Origin: Nicotiana tabacum
Lineage: Eukaryota; Streptophyta; Magnoliopsida; Solanales; Solanaceae
Direction: 5' to 3'
DNA length: 64,000 nt
NCBI RefSeq assembly: GCF_000715075.1
Contig: NC_134096.1
Span: forward strand, 120,030,698 to 120,094,697
Below are positions 35,662 through 49,294 of this stretch, piece by piece. Made by a program: the position numbers and the translations under genes. The notes under the pieces are model-generated. The model was not told the DNA's origin. It ran no database searches and saw only the letters and a program-made list of their open reading frames with translations. Within the stretch, counting starts at the first letter, position 1, and the number at the start of each line of letters is the position of its first letter.

Positions 35662-36301
35662 ACGCCAAATTTTGAATTACCTGACAATAACTCCAACAAA
35701 CTATACTGGAGTAGAAATCAACAAACTAATTAAAAAGCAGCATAATATACAACGACTTCCCGCGTAATATACTGGAATCAAATTTTGAAGTATGAAGTCC
35801 AACACATTGTTCTGAATTTCAAGTTATGACAAGAACTCCAGCAATCTATAATGCAGTTGAAGCAACAAACTACATAAAATCCACCCTAATATACATCGAC
35901 TATAAAATATTTGAACAACTTATGAAAACAAGTTACGCAATGGTTGCAACATAAAATTAAGAACAAAGTGACAAAATTATCATAAATAAGTCGAACAACT
36001 GAACAGAAAAAAAAAACAAAAAAAATTTATCGATATTAAAATGCCACAAAAATTTAAATGCTCACATTAATGAAATCAAAATTAAAATAAACGAAGCAAC
36101 AATTAGAATGAAAATTCAACAATAGTATTGTAAAAACAACACTTACCCCGACAAAATTTGAAGAAAGTATTCTCAAGAAAGCGAAAAGCGATTTAAAGAC
36201 GAAAACTAACTAAACAGTACATTTAAAAAGAGAAAGGCAAAATTGTCAATTACCTATATATTTTAAGTTAAAATGGCTAGAAATTAATGACATTAAAGAT
36301 G
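35662..36301 (+). other. MULE 3' region
   Basis: Non-coding, with decayed copies of the array palindromes (for example CTATACTGGAGT and CGCGTAATATACTGGAA). No gene seen. Confidence 0.55.
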
Positions 36302-36338
36302 GTGGCTAATTTTGGATAGTCAGCCGTAAAAATGGCTA
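36302..36338 (-). repeat. Right terminal inverted repeat of MULE
   Basis: Inverted partner of 21715-21751. Confidence 0.65.
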
Positions 36339-36478
36339 TGCTATGCCATTTTGACGCTCATTCAGATAGCACCATTGTTTTAAGATGTGTTCATCAGTAT
36401 AGTTAAAACGAAATATTTTTTTATTTTTAAAATTAACTTAAATCGCTGTCTGCCCGAACTGCTTAGATTAAGAGTATA

Positions 36479-36546
<68 letters not shown>

Positions 36547-36605
36547 CGAAGGCCCTTAGCGAAATGTCGTTCGCCTTTATTTCTAAATATAGAAATGTAT
36601 CATTC
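36339..36605. other. Spacer with (AT)30 microsatellite
   Basis: Unique DNA between the MULE and the next LTR. 36481-36541 is a pure AT dinucleotide run. Nothing else seen. Confidence 0.85.
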
Positions 36606-37451
36606 TGTCACGACCCAAAATCCACTATAGGTCGTGATGGCGCCCAATGTCACTGTTAGGCAAGCCAATGGTGAACTGTCAATTATTCATTTTATTATTT
36701 TTAAAAATCATAACTCTTATTGAGTAAAGGATTCAACGCGTTTAAAAATCATGAATACTTAAAATTTTAGTAAGATATAAACTAAAAGATGACAATATCA
36801 ACCGAACCATAAAAATCCACTAGAGTATCCCAAAAATCCGGTGTCAGAAGTGCATGAGCATTTACTAAGGAGTACAATCATAATACAATATATGTCTGGA
36901 ATGTAAATAAGATAGGATAAAGTATATAGTATGATGGAGACTCTGTGGGCTGCGATACGTAGGCTGGAATGCAGCTCACCATAAAGTCTCCTTAGCGGTT
37001 GCGTCTACGTGCCAAGATAACAACTAATTGAACTTGTTAGATCCTGCACATTTAGTGCAGAAGTGTAGCATGAGTACATAAATCAACGCGTACCCAGTAA
37101 GTATCTAGCCTAACTCCGGAGAAGTAGTAACGAGGGATCGACATCAACACTTACTAGAGGTCCAATAAAGCAATATAATAAATCATAAGCAAATATGAAG
37201 CATACAACAATAATGGGGTAAATCTGTAAGTTACATAATGTTCCAACAATTTCTTTTAAAGGTATGAATTTCTCAGTTCTGTATTCTACCTCAACATCTA
37301 AGATGTATCAAGTGCCAGTATCAAACGGATAAGGAATACCATATAACATGCTAGGCATCAATGGGAGGATAATCTCATAAATATTCGGACCGCTAGCGAT
37401 ATAATGCACGATTATGCCGAGGTCGTTCGGCCCGATCTAGAATAATGTGTA

Positions 37452-39786
37452 TATCACGCCCCAAAATCGAGGAGCGCGACCGGCGCTCAATCGAGTGAAC
37501 CCGGCCGAGCAAGCCTATTAGATTTTCTTCTACCCAAACTCATTCATAAATAAAGAGAATATATATTTTCATTAATTAGACAAAAACGTGATCATGTCTA
37601 CAATACCAATTCATTACCAATAGTTTTCATCATCTTTAAAGTCTCAAATGGAACAAGTAATACAACCACAACATAACATAGTTTGACTTCCCCAGCACCA
37701 ATACACAACCCACATTATGTCTACGGAGCCTCTATAGATAAAGAAGAGTACAATGATAATGCCGGCAACAAGGCCCCCGGCTATACCTCAAACAGAATAC
37801 ACAAAGTACAAAAGATACATGACCCCGAGATGAAGTGGGGCTCACCAAGTCAGCTGGGAAGAAGGTGTACTGCTATCACTGATCAATATCTCCTACTGTG
37901 GAACCACCAGCATCCATTTAAAGATGCAGCGCCCCCGGCAAAAGGGGCGTTAGTACCGTCGAATAGTACTAGTATGTATAACTAAACACCATCTCAATAG
38001 AATAAATAATAATACAAGAGGAATAGTCAAGAATTCAATAGGAGCTTCAAATAATATTAAAGCATCAAGTTAAGGATCACATAAGTTTTCAAGTCAATTT
38101 TCATGTTATTAGGTTGGGTGATCTTTAAAGCCGATATACCATAATTCACAATACCACCATATTCTTACACGGAGTCCGATCACGATTCGATCGGCTAGGC
38201 TAATCTCCTTTGAGACATCAACCATAACTACAATTTCATCATAATTTCTAGCACAGTTACTACTATGTGTGCGGTATGGCGTCCGATCACGGCCCGATCG
38301 GCTAGGCCGTCTTACTGAAGACATTACCTTTTTCAGTCAATCATCTCACATAATACTTCTTTCATATTCTTTCGATTCATTGGCACTAGTTGCCACAATT
38401 ATAAAGTCATTCTTGGCACTTGGCCGTATTTCATAATTCCAGTTCCCTTTTCCATATTCAAACATCATTATCATTATCAACAACAATAAGGCTTTCCATT
38501 CAAGACATTAAATTCACATAAGATCAATTTGGGAATCTTAGGAACATAGAGGCTTTTCATACAATTTGGCATAACAACCTTTATTTTGATCTTGACTTGA
38601 AGTTTTAACATTCCTAACACATATTCCACATTTTTGAACACATCCTCAAAGGGCAAAATGACATGATGAAGCATTTAGAATAAATATTGAACATATATCC
38701 TTCAACACAAACACATCAGGAATATCCAATTCAATAATGGTCAAGGACTTGCACCAATTACATGAGAACCGGAGGATTCGATTCTAAGAGAAGGGGGTTT
38801 ATACAACATACCTCAATTGATCTTCCTTTAAACTTTAAAACATTCCGAAATTCTTAGCACTTTGATCTATTTTAGAAATATAACAAATCGAACCAAAAAT
38901 TAGGAGGATGATCATGGTTCTAGCTCATTTGGGCATTTTATCAAACACTAGGTGTGCATTAAGATTTCAAGGTCCTTTTATGGAGGTTTCCGTCATCCCA
39001 TAACCCATTCTTTACCATTCTTAGCTCAAAAATCTTCTTACACCCTTTGATAACACATGAATGCAAGATGAACAACTCCCATGCCCAAAAATTATCTTGC
39101 TAATTATCCATGTTTTAGATGAATTTTGAAATTAAGAGCTAGGGTGTAGAATCTTACCTCTAGGATGAAGACCTTGTGGGTTTTCCTTCTTAATCTTCCA
39201 AGATTTGAGCAAGAATTGAATAACAATTATTGAGGAACACCTTCTCACTCTAGGGCACTATCTCTCACTCTAAAATGTCAGATTTTTGGTAAAAAATGGT
39301 ACAAATCGCCTATTTAACGAAGTTGGGTCGGGTTGTAAAAATCCAAAAATGAAGCTCCGGAACAAGGTTTGCGGTCGCTTATGCGATCGCATAATTGATC
39401 CGCGGTCCGCATATCGGCCGCATAATTGATGTCCAAATTGGCAAAAATCTGCCTGGGTCTGCGGTCACTATGCGGCCCACAGACTTGTTCTGCGGTCGCA
39501 TAATGAACCACAGAACAGTTCTGCGGTCGCATAGTCGACCGCAAAATGGCATCCAAACCTGCCCATACCTACCTCACTTTGCGGCCATTATGCGGTCCGC
39601 TGAGTGATTTTGCGGTCGAATAATGGACCACAGAAACACATTTCTTTGCCAAAAACTTTCCTTTACTTTCCAGTGCATTATTCAACCCAAAAAGTCCGAG
39701 CTGCGACGAGCTTGTGAGACACGTAAAAACCAATTCGGTACCACGAAACATTATTTTTCCTTTGCAAAATTTTACGGGGCCTTACA
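37452..39786 (-). repeat. Solo LTR of a second family, TSD GTGTA
   Basis: Plus-strand ends TATCACGCCCC (expected TG, now TA) and GGGGCCTTACA, flanked by perfect 5-bp duplications GTGTA at 37447-37451 and 39787-39791. It aligns to the LTRs at 42217 and 45294 (shared GAGTGAACCCGGCCGAGCAA, and the GCAGCGCCCCCGGCAAAAGG block). No internal sequence remains, so it arose by LTR-LTR recombination. GCGGTCGCATAAT-type palindromes cluster at 39370-39640. Confidence 0.9.
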
Positions 39787-40121
39787 GTGTACACTGCCGA
39801 GGGTCGAGCGGCATGAACCATAGATGCATCTATTATACTGCTGAGGCGTTCGGCCCGCTCCACAAGAAAGGAAGAAACTTATCGAATTACGAGTCACGTG
39901 CTTACAACATAGATACATGTGCATAATTGCAAGTATGACCTTTACCGTTTCTCAAATAATTTGCCAATAACTCGAGGTGATAAGGCTCGCACTAATATAT
40001 ATATGTATTTCTAAATCAATTTCAATTATAAATTCAATCAATTAAGCTAGCAGAATGAGTTCAAATAATTCAAATATTAAATGATAAAATTCTAAGTCTA
40101 CCCGAACATAAACATGCATTA

Positions 40122-40159
40122 GCTACGTACGAACTCTCATCACCTCATACGTACGTAGC
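40122..40159. promoter_or_regulatory. Conserved 38-bp inverted repeat in Tekay LTR
   Basis: Perfect arms GCTACGTACG and CGTACGTAGC. This is the best-preserved of four copies in the window. Confidence 0.75.
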
Positions 40160-41574
40160 ACCCACAACTAGTAGCACATAACAATTACATCACCTAGGGG
40201 GTTAGTTTCCCCCTTACAAGGTTAGACAGGAGACTCACATTACTCCGAAGTTCCATAACCGGCTCCATCGCCTCACTAGCACCTCAAACCAATGCCCATC
40301 GATCTGAAACTAGTCAAATAATCATGAAAACCAATAAAAATATACTCCAACACTCATAATTAATCAATTTATAACAATTTCCAACTTCACTCGTAAAGTC
40401 AACAAAGTCAACCCTCGGGCCCACGTGCCTGAATTTCGAAAATATTTGAAGATAAACATTATGCATAATACCACGAACTCAAATATATATTTTATTCCTA
40501 ATTTTATGCCCAATTTCATGGTCAAAATCCAAAAATACTAAATTCTAGGTTTTCTTCCAAATCCCACAATTTCTACAAAATTCCATGTTTAAATCCATGT
40601 ATTTATCTTACAACAAGTAGTAATAACTTATCTCATGATATATAGAGAAAATGATCTCCAAGAATCGCCCTAAATCTCCCCACATGTGCTCCAAGAACTT
40701 AAAAGTGAAGAAAATGAGCTCAAAATCCCGAAATTAGATGTTTAATACACCTGCCAGGCCTCCTCCTTCACGATTGCGGTCATTATCCATGCGATCATGG
40801 TTAACAAAAGTTCTAGCATCATTTACTTCATTGCAATCACGGCCATTACCCATGCGATCGCGGTTAACAAAAGTTCCAGCATCATTTACATCATCGCGAT
40901 CGCGGCCAAAATCATGCTATCGCGATGTACAATTTTTTATTTTCTTCTTCACAGACACCCTTCGGTATAATGGCCATAACGTTTTGTAAAAAATTCCAAA
41001 TGATAAACTATTTTTTATCCCTGAAAATTCAAATAGCTATAACTTTCATTTTTGGATCATCTCAAAATTCCTTATAGATTGCAAGATATGATGTCTCGAA
41101 ATCAGACGACTGTCAGCAGAAATTCCTTCTACGCGATCGCGACCCTTCCTTTTGCGATCATGATTCACAAGGCATGGATCACACTTTACTCTTTGCGTTC
41201 GCGGCCCAGACCTCAACTCGAACTTAGGAATATCTAAAACCTTCAAAATGACAGCTTTCCACAATCAACGCCGAAATGCTCCCGGACTATCCGATACTTA
41301 ACCCGAACATACGCCTAAGTCCAAAATCATCACACGAACCTATTGGAACCTTCAAATCTTGATTCCGAGGTTGTTTACTCAAAAGTCAAACCTTGTTCAA
41401 CTATTTCAACTTAAAACTTTCGAATTGAGAATTTTCCTTCTAAATCAACTCCGAACTTCCTGAAATTCAAATCCGACTATATGTACAAGTCATAATACAT
41501 GAAGCGAAGCTACTCAAGGCCTCAAACCGACGAACGATGCGCTGATTCTCAAAACGGCCGATCAGGTCATTACA

Positions 41575-42216
41575 TTCTGCCCTACTTAAACGTACGTTTA
41601 TCCTCGAACTTGCTAAGAACCGTTTCGGAGTTGTCCAAAATCACTGTTTGACAACTTGTGCAGCTACCCATGGCACCACAACCCGCGTGAGCACATTAGC
41701 TCGAGCCAGACTGAAGCTCCTCCCTTTTACCTTAGCTAACAAGCCTTAGAACCAAATTCTAACATTCAGAATTCTCCACGAGACCTGATTCCAACATGTG
41801 AACACCATAACAATCTCAACCCACTGTACCAAATATGATCCTGCACCTATGCCGAGATCACACAATGCACTGCACAATTCATATGTTCATGATAACATCC
41901 TCCGACTACAATAGCTGCAGATTCACAAACCAGATACCGGTAGTATACCTCATAATGCGTATAAGCTAACCCTAGAAATACTGCAACGATGAAAGCGACA
42001 CGTAGAATCTCATAACCACCTGCCAAATCAATAATTCTTGGAGTCTCTCCACTTGACAAGAACCATTTCCTCATTCTAAACTGCTTACTGACATTTTCCT
42101 CCAAATATACATTATACAAGTCTGATTGCACTGATTCTAAGTCCAGCAACCTCGTCTCACCCAGTACAAGGTGCCCGGGCAATAAGCCACCTCAAACACC
42201 GTAAAAAATTTCATAT
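41575..42216 (-). other. Internal 3' region of the outer element
   Basis: Mostly non-coding. A 111-codon minus-strand ORF (42182-41847) has a hydrophobic stretch (AFIVAVFLGLAYTHYEV), but it matches no domain I know and is not supported by a second copy. Confidence 0.5.
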
Positions 42217-43422
42217 TATCATGCCACAAAATGGAGAGCGCGACCGGCGCTCAACCTAGTGAACCCGGCCAAGTAAGCCTGTTAGATTACCTTCTACCCA
42301 AACTCATCCTTGAATAAACAGGAGGTGTACTCCCTTAATCAAACACTGAAAAGATTTTTATTAACAACTCCCATTTCATTTCAATTAGCAACTTCATTCA
42401 TAATTCCCAAAATATTACAAGTTCATAGATATAATGAAAAACAAGATTGCCAAATACCAACATTTCTAGTTCAATTCCCCACATCAAATACCACCCACAA
42501 CCTGTCTACGGAGGCTCTAAGCACAACATAAGAGTAATGTGGAAATGTCGGCAACAAGGCCCCGGCTATACCTCAAAATACAAAGTACAACATCAAATGA
42601 TATCAGGCCCGGAATAGAGTAGGGCTCACCAAAACCTACTGAATAGGGAGTAACTGCTAACAAGGACCAAAGTTGCCCACTGATGAACCACCTGAACCCA
42701 TTGAAGATGCAGCGCCCCCGGCAAAAGGGACATTAGTACATATGGAATAGTACTAGTATGTAAATCTAACTATCCTCTTTCAAAATAGAATGCCCATATA
42801 AGAAAGGGAAAACCATAGAAACAACAAGTCACAATCAACAATATCCAAATGTCCAGTTAAAACATAACAATTTTCAAAATACAAAATTAATATAAATTAT
42901 TGTTTGGGAGATCATTAGCACCGATATACCACCGTGTTTGTAGCATGGAGTCTGATCACGACCGATCGGCTAGGCCATCTCCCCACGAACAATGTGGTTC
43001 GACATGTGATGCAAAAGAAAAGGGTTACCAAGAGTAGTACCACCATGTGCGCAACATGGTGTCTGATCTCCACCCGATCAGCTAGGCCACCTTCCTACAT
43101 ATGCCGCGTGGGTTGACTTTTCTAATCCAAAATTATTACCAGTTTCATCCCAATTAAGGGAAATAATATCAACCCATCAATCTCATCCCAAATAAGGGGA
43201 GTAATCACAATTCACTCCTACACCGGCACGTGTAGTTTTAGGTGTGGGTTGTTACAACCCACCCTTCCTCGGTTTGCTAATGATACTTCCAAAAAATATT
43301 ATTTTTTATTTTTTCACACAAAGGTAACATAGGTGCAAATGTATTTACCTCACCATCTTTCACATTGTATGAATCTCCACTAGTATTTTCAACCAGTAAC
43401 AACAACAATATTCCCTTGGCTA
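42217..43422 (-). repeat. 3' LTR of gag-PR-only element, truncated
   Basis: Aligns with 45294-46490. Similarity stops after TATTCCCTTGGCT, so roughly half of the LTR and the neighbouring polypurine tract are lost. Confidence 0.8.
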
Positions 43423-44057
43423 ACTCGAAATGAGAATATTCTGGCACCCTGAATGTGATATGGGTTTCAAAATACATGTAGTTGTATTACGCTGTTAACA
43501 TAAATTACCACAAGAAATCTATGCCACAAGCCCATGAGGATGAAAAAGAAGTTGAACACTTGTGAGATTATTATCATTCTCACAGCTTAACCTTTGCCAA
43601 TAGTTGATCCTATATGAGAGGACTAGATAAACGATGAACTTGTCTTTCAACTCAATATGCTATCATGTTACTAGACGGTATAAAGGATTCATGATAATAT
43701 TCACAAAGGAGCAAAGTGATTTTTCAAACCATAGGAGCAACATACACCGGAGAGAAAAAAAGTGGCTCAAGAAGGATCTCAACACTAGGCTGCTTTACAT
43801 TAGATTTGATACCACATAGGTAAATATTATGGTGGTGCGTGCATAGGCAAAAGTGAGCAGATGTTATCCATTTGAACGAAAACATTCTATAAGAAATTCA
43901 TCAGGTATAGCCCCTTTTTGAGAATTTAAGGAAGCAGTGGGAAGTATTAACATAGGGTTGTGACTCAATTCAAAGAAATCATTATAGAACTCAATTTTTC
44001 AAGAGGTTGTAAGTAAGATAATTGTGATAAAGAGGCTTCACGAATGATACGTCTCGT
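43423..44057 (-). other. Non-coding part of gag-PR-only element
   Basis: Where pol should be, no RT, RNase H or integrase motif could be read on either strand. Confidence 0.6.
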
Positions 44058-44246
44058 TCAAAGAGTAGATATAGAGAACGACTCATAAAGTTGTTCCGGT
44101 TCTATCTCAACTTCCATAGAAACATAAGGAGTGACATATGTCAAAGTGGAACCGGGATCAATAAGAGCATACACATCATGAGATTGGACAGTCAATACAC
44201 CTATAACCACATCTGGAGAAGCCTCTGGCTTTTGATGCCTCCTCAT
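44058..44246 (-). pseudogene. Protease fragment of gag-PR-only element
   Basis: Reads VVIGVLTVQSHDVYALIDPG, with catalytic D-P-G-S-T, followed by LTYVTPYV. This is the Tekay protease N-terminal half. It stops after SISTL and the C-terminal half with the ILGMDW motif was not found. Confidence 0.78.
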
Positions 44247-44276
44247 AGCATAAAGCCTGCTGGGCCTTCCCGAGCT

Positions 44277-45083
44277 CTAAATACCACCCCTAGGTGCTCC
44301 ACGCCATATAGGAGGTATAGTGTCTCTAGCTGGGGGAGGCGTTGTGGATGTAGTAGCTACAGAACAAGATGGTTGTGTCGCACCCCTGCCCATGCTCTGA
44401 CAAGAAGAACGACAATCGATCTGAATGTGACCCCTGATACCACACTTGTAACATACATTAGTACCATAGTGACATACTCCTGGATGACATCTCCCACACT
44501 TCACACAACGGGGATGAGGTCCGCTAAACTGACTCGCCCCACTAACCTGATATTTACCCTTTTTGCATACATCATAAGCATCCCCCTTATCCTTCATCCA
44601 AACTTCCAATGCGGGAGCAACAATTCCAGTACCGGTTTGCTGTGTGGGCCTTTGGAATTGCCTAGATCTACCACCCCTAACATGCTGCAGAGCATATTCA
44701 CAACACGACGCCAAATGTTCCTTCCCGCATATCGGGCAGACCGGGATGGGTGTACCCAACCTAGGGCATTTGTTCTTCTTGTGCCCCCTCTTTCCATAAC
44801 CGTACATAATTCAAGAGTCATCCAACATCTCCCCAAGTGACGCTTCTTGCAAACCAAACAATCCAGCTCATTAGTACCAACAACCCTTTTTTTTAGATAC
44901 ACTCACCACACGATCCGGTGGTGCGATGACATTTGTAGGAACAATGAAACTTCCCCTAGAAATAAATTCTTCCAATCCCTCCATGGATCGACGCATTCTC
45001 CCAACGAACTCTTGTGTAGTCTCCCCCAGATTCAATGGTGCGGTCATTCCCTCCTCAATGCTTCAAACTTGTGGATTACTCAT
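44277..45083 (-). pseudogene. Gag with several zinc knuckles
   Basis: The clearest block (44807-44277) has CPICGKEHLASC, CVKCGRCHPGVC and CYKCGIRGHIQIDC; the last is a canonical C-x2-C-x4-H-x4-C and the CHPGVC type is typical of Tekay gags. Upstream to an ATG near 45083 a broken frame reads MTAPLNLGETTQEFVGRMRR. The gag core domain is much shorter than in the full Tekay elements of this window. Confidence 0.75.
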
Positions 45084-45271
45084 CTGGAAAATAAGACATG
45101 GCGAGGAAATTAGCTTCCTATCTTAAGCTCTATCGCACTATCTGGAGTATCAAAGAAGTGTGAAATTCCTAAATGTTGAAGTAGCCTCCCCATTATAGAT
45201 GTGGTTGACAACACACCGATAATAAGGACTCTACTATACACGGCTCCGAGACATCCTAGGGCACTTTAAAA

Positions 45272-45289
45272 CCTTAGGCTCTAATACCA
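45272..45289 (-). promoter_or_regulatory. Primer-binding site (initiator tRNA-Met type)
   Basis: TGGTATTAGAGCCTAAGG on the minus strand, 4 bp from the LTR end. It resembles the 3' end complement of initiator tRNA-Met with one early mismatch. Confidence 0.75.
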
Positions 45290-48200
45290 AGTTTGTCACG
45301 CCCCGAAATTAGGGAGCGAGACAGACGCTCAACCGAGTGAACCCGGCCGAGCAAGCCTGTTAGATTACCTTCTATCCAAACTCATCCATGAATAAAGAGG
45401 AGGTGCACTCCATTAATCAAACACTGAAAAGCTTTTTATTAACAACTCCCATTTCATTTCAATTAGCAACTTCATTCATTATTCCCAAAATATTACAAGT
45501 TCATAGATATAATGAAAAACAAGATTGCCAAATACTAACATTTCTAGTTCAATTCCCCATATCAAACACCACCCACAACCTATCTACGGAGCCTCTAAGT
45601 ACAACAGAAGAGTAATATGGAAATGTCGGCAATAAGGCCCCGGCTATACCTTAAAACACAAAGTACAAAATCAAATGATATCAGGCCAGGAATTGAGTAG
45701 GGCTCACCAAAACCTGCTGAATAGGGAGTAACTGCTAACAAGGATAAAAGTTGCCCGCTGATGAACCACCTGCATCTATTGAAGATGCAGCGCCCCCGAT
45801 AAAAGGGGCGTTAGTACATATGGAATAGTACTAGTATGTAAAGCTAACTGTCCTCTTTCAAAATAGAATGCCCATATAAGAAAGGGAAAACCATAGAAAC
45901 AACAAGTTACAATCAACAATATCCAAATGTCCAGTTAAAACATAACAATTTTCAAAATACAAAATTAATATAAATTATTGGTTGGGAGATCATTAGCACC
46001 GAAATACCACCGTGTTTGTAGCACGGAGTTCGATCACGCCCGATCGGCTAGGCCTCCCACGAACAATGTGGATCGATATGTGATGCGAAATAAAAGTGTT
46101 ACCAAGAGTAGTACCACCATGTACGCAACATAGCGTCCGATCTCCACCCGATCAGCTAGGCCGCCTTCCCACATATACCGTGTGGGTTGACTTTTCCAAT
46201 CCACAATTATTACCAGTTTCATCCCAATTAAGGGAAATAATATTAACCCATCAATCTCATCCCAAATAAGGGGAATAATCACAATCCACTCCTACACCGG
46301 CACGTGCAGTTTTAGGTGTGGGTTATTACAACCTACCCTTCCTCGGTTTGCTAATGATACTTCCCAAAAATATTATTTTTGTTTTTGCACACAAAGGTAA
46401 CATAGGTACAAATATATTTACCTCACCATCTTTCACATTGTATGAATCTCCACCTGTATTTTCAAACAATAACAACAACAATATTCCCTTGGCTCTTTTG
46501 GCCATTCACAAGATTCTTTATTCAAGGCATGATGGCCGTATTTGATATTCCACACTTTCATTTCTTCCCTCTCATGTATCATCATCATAAATATCAATAT
46601 ATATAATATTCCGAATATCACAACTTTAAGTTCATTAGAAATGAACAATTTAAGCACAATAGATTTCTTTCCAAGAATGGAGTAAAATGATTGGCAATCG
46701 ATGCACAAGTTAAAATCATAAACAAGTAACACACCATTTATTCTTGAAATACTTTTTCCCAAAAAGGACAATACACAATTTTCACTCACGAATATGTAAG
46801 AACGCAAAACACATTGAAAATACTCACATAGCATAGCATTAGTTAAAACAATCACATATGGGCATGACTTGAGTACATAAGCTTTTAGGCAAATTCTTTT
46901 TTTGAAATAATTTTGAAATAGTTGAATCAAAGCTCATTTCATAATCTTTCTCACATCATCATATTTCATTGGCACCATTAGCCACAAGTATAACTTTCAT
47001 TCGTAGCACGTTGGCCACACTCTATATCCCCAATTCACTTATTTTATTTTTAAGCATCTTTATAGATTATCAAAAATAAGACATTTCCAATCAAGGCTTT
47101 AGGTACACATATGAGCAATTAAGAGTCTTAGGATTTTTCACAAAATTTGCATAATAGCATTCGTTTAAAACACGACTCAAATCCATAACATTTTTAATAC
47201 GCAACCCATACTTTGAACATATATATTTCGACATAAGGCTCATTCGAAATAGTCAAGTTTATACGGGTAACCCGGTACATAGGAAGTAGGAACTTGAGCC
47301 AACCATACTTGAAACTTATGGGAACATTATGGAATTCGATTCTAAGAGAGTAGTTTAGATAACATACCTCTCTTTGAGCTTTCCTTAAATTACTACAATG
47401 TTCCGAACATCCTAGCAATCCCAATCTATTTTGAGACATAACAAAATTGAACACAAATTAGGAAGGTTTCAGCTCATTTGAGCATTTTATCAAACACTAG
47501 ATGTCATGGCCCAATTTCTCCTATAGGCCGTGATGGCGCCCAATGTTGCCGCTAGGCAAGCCAACTTAAAACTAACTCCGTGACCTTACTTTTAATGGTT
47601 TAAAATAGTTGATTTTTAATTTATGCACAATAAGAAATAGAGGGTTTTATATATATAAAAAATGAGAGATCAGAATTTTAAAACCAGTGAGATAAGATAA
47701 ATAACCCAAAAAAATCATCAAGTGCCTACTAATATAATTTTCCAAGACCTGGTGTCACAAGTGTATGAGCTACTAGTAGAATATACAAAAGAGTACTACA
47801 CTGCTATCTGAAACAAAATAGATAGAAAAATAAGGCAAAAGGAAGACTCCGGCTACTGCAGAACGGGCTCGGAAGACAACTCACCGCAAAGTCTTGCAGT
47901 AGTAATCAAGTGTGCGTTCCAGACTGATATCGAGAAGTACCTACCTCAGATCCTGCACATCAAGTGCAGAAGTATAGCGTGAGTACATAAACAACATGTA
48001 CCCAATAAGTATCTAGTCTAACCTCGAAGAAGTAGTGACGAGGGGTCGATTTTGACACTTACTCTGGGCTAACAACAAAAATATATACAACTGCTAATTA
48101 AAACATGGGATATATAAATGACAATAGAACTCAGAAGAAAAAATTTAAATAGCCAATCCTTTCACCAATAGCAATTACCAAACTAATTTCTCTCCTTTAA

Positions 48201-48628
48201 TCTTTTAACCTATCAAACCAACGAAGCAATATCAAACATATTGGAATTTCCAGTATCATTTCGCACGAGTTATGCCGAGGACGTACTGACTGATCTAAAA
48301 TACATATAAATATACCGTGTGCACTGCCGAGGGTCGAACGACGCGAACCATAGATGCATCTATTAACCTACCGAGGTGATCGACCCGCTCCCATGAAAGT
48401 GGTGGAAATGTTTTCCGTTCGCGGAATACTTGCGATGCGGTTGAACATAGATTTCTCAATTTGTTTTTCTTCAATTCCTTCCAAAACAAGAAAATCCAAC
48501 TAGAAACTCTAAAAGTCATTGAAACCCTCAAATCTCAGCTCTATCCGAGGCAATTAGTATAATCAAATAGCGATGACAACAAAGCATGGTGTAAACCTAA
48601 TACTACCCGGACATAAGCAAAATTAGTA

Positions 48629-48666
48629 GCTGCGTACGGACTCTCGTCACCTCGTGCGTACATAGC
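48629..48666. promoter_or_regulatory. Conserved 38-bp inverted repeat in Tekay LTR
   Basis: GCTGCGTACGG and the partner CGTGCGTACATAGC, slightly decayed. Confidence 0.6.
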
Positions 48667-49294
48667 CTCCATAAATAAAAGCACATATTAATTAAATTTA
48701 CCTATGGGGTTAATTCCCTCTTGGTTACCTTATCTCAAAGCCTACTTTACAGTACAAGATTGTGCTCCAATCCTCAATTTGGTGCCAAACGACTCGAAAC
48801 TAGTGAAATATTATGATCGATCAATACATGTTCAAAAGTTCATATCCCAACTATTAAAGGGATTACCCAACCCCAAATGTAGGATTCCTAAAATTTACCC
48901 AGGGCCCACGTGCCCCGATTTCGAAAATTTTCGAAGAAAGTTGTTACCCATAACCTTGTGAACTAAAATATATGATTTTCACTAAATTCCATAACATATT
49001 TCGTGGTTAAATCTCTTTTTTGTCAAAAACCTAGGGTTTCACCTAAACCCATGATTTTCATTTATTTACATGTTATACTCCACCCGTAAACTATGTATTT
49101 AACTCTCATTGTATAGAAATTACTTACCTCAAAGTGCTAGGTGAAATCCCCTCTCTAAGAGCTCCAAGAATCGCCCAACAAGGAAAGAAAATGAGCCAAA
49201 AAAGACTAAGTCCCTACATTAATTGAGTGTTCTACCTAGCAGTATTTTTGCATCTGCGGTGCCTGGGCCGCATTTGCGGCGTCACTTATGCGTA

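Larger units (their letters stand above)
21715..36338. mobile_element. Mutator-like element (MULE), interrupted by Athila
   Basis: Inverted 37-bp ends at 21715-21751 and 36302-36338: TAGCCATTTTAACGGCTG on the left, TAGCCATTTTTACGGCTG on the right strand, both ending in TTAGCCAC. Between them, once the 11.4-kb Athila is discounted, about 3.2 kb remain: a leader, a 254-bp tandem array, the N-terminal part of a MULE transposase, and a short 3' region. No 9-11-bp target duplication could be matched, so the true ends may lie slightly further out. Confidence 0.65.
36606..41574 (-). repeat. 3' LTR of the outer Tekay-type element, split by a solo LTR
   Basis: On the plus strand it runs from TGTCACGACCC to GGTCATTACA. 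Without the 2340-bp insertion it is 2.63 kb. It shares the GGCGCCCAATGT end, the CACTGCCGAGGGTCGA block and the 38-bp inverted repeat (40122-40159) with the other Tekay LTRs. A 63-bp tandem repeat with GTTAACAAAAG and GCGATCGCGG motifs lies at about 40770-40920. Confidence 0.82.
36606..42216 (-). mobile_element. Tekay-type element, 3' LTR and 3' internal end (rest beyond window)
   Basis: The 3' LTR (36606-41574) carries a solo LTR insertion. The internal side follows at 41575 with a polypurine-like TAAGTAGGGCAGAA (minus strand). At 42217 another element interrupts, so the remaining internal region and 5' LTR must lie past the right edge of the window. Confidence 0.7.

Noticed and set aside
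41847..42182. 111-codon minus-strand ORF with a hydrophobic segment as a gene
   Set aside because: It has no recognised domain, no second copy and lies in a retroelement spacer.
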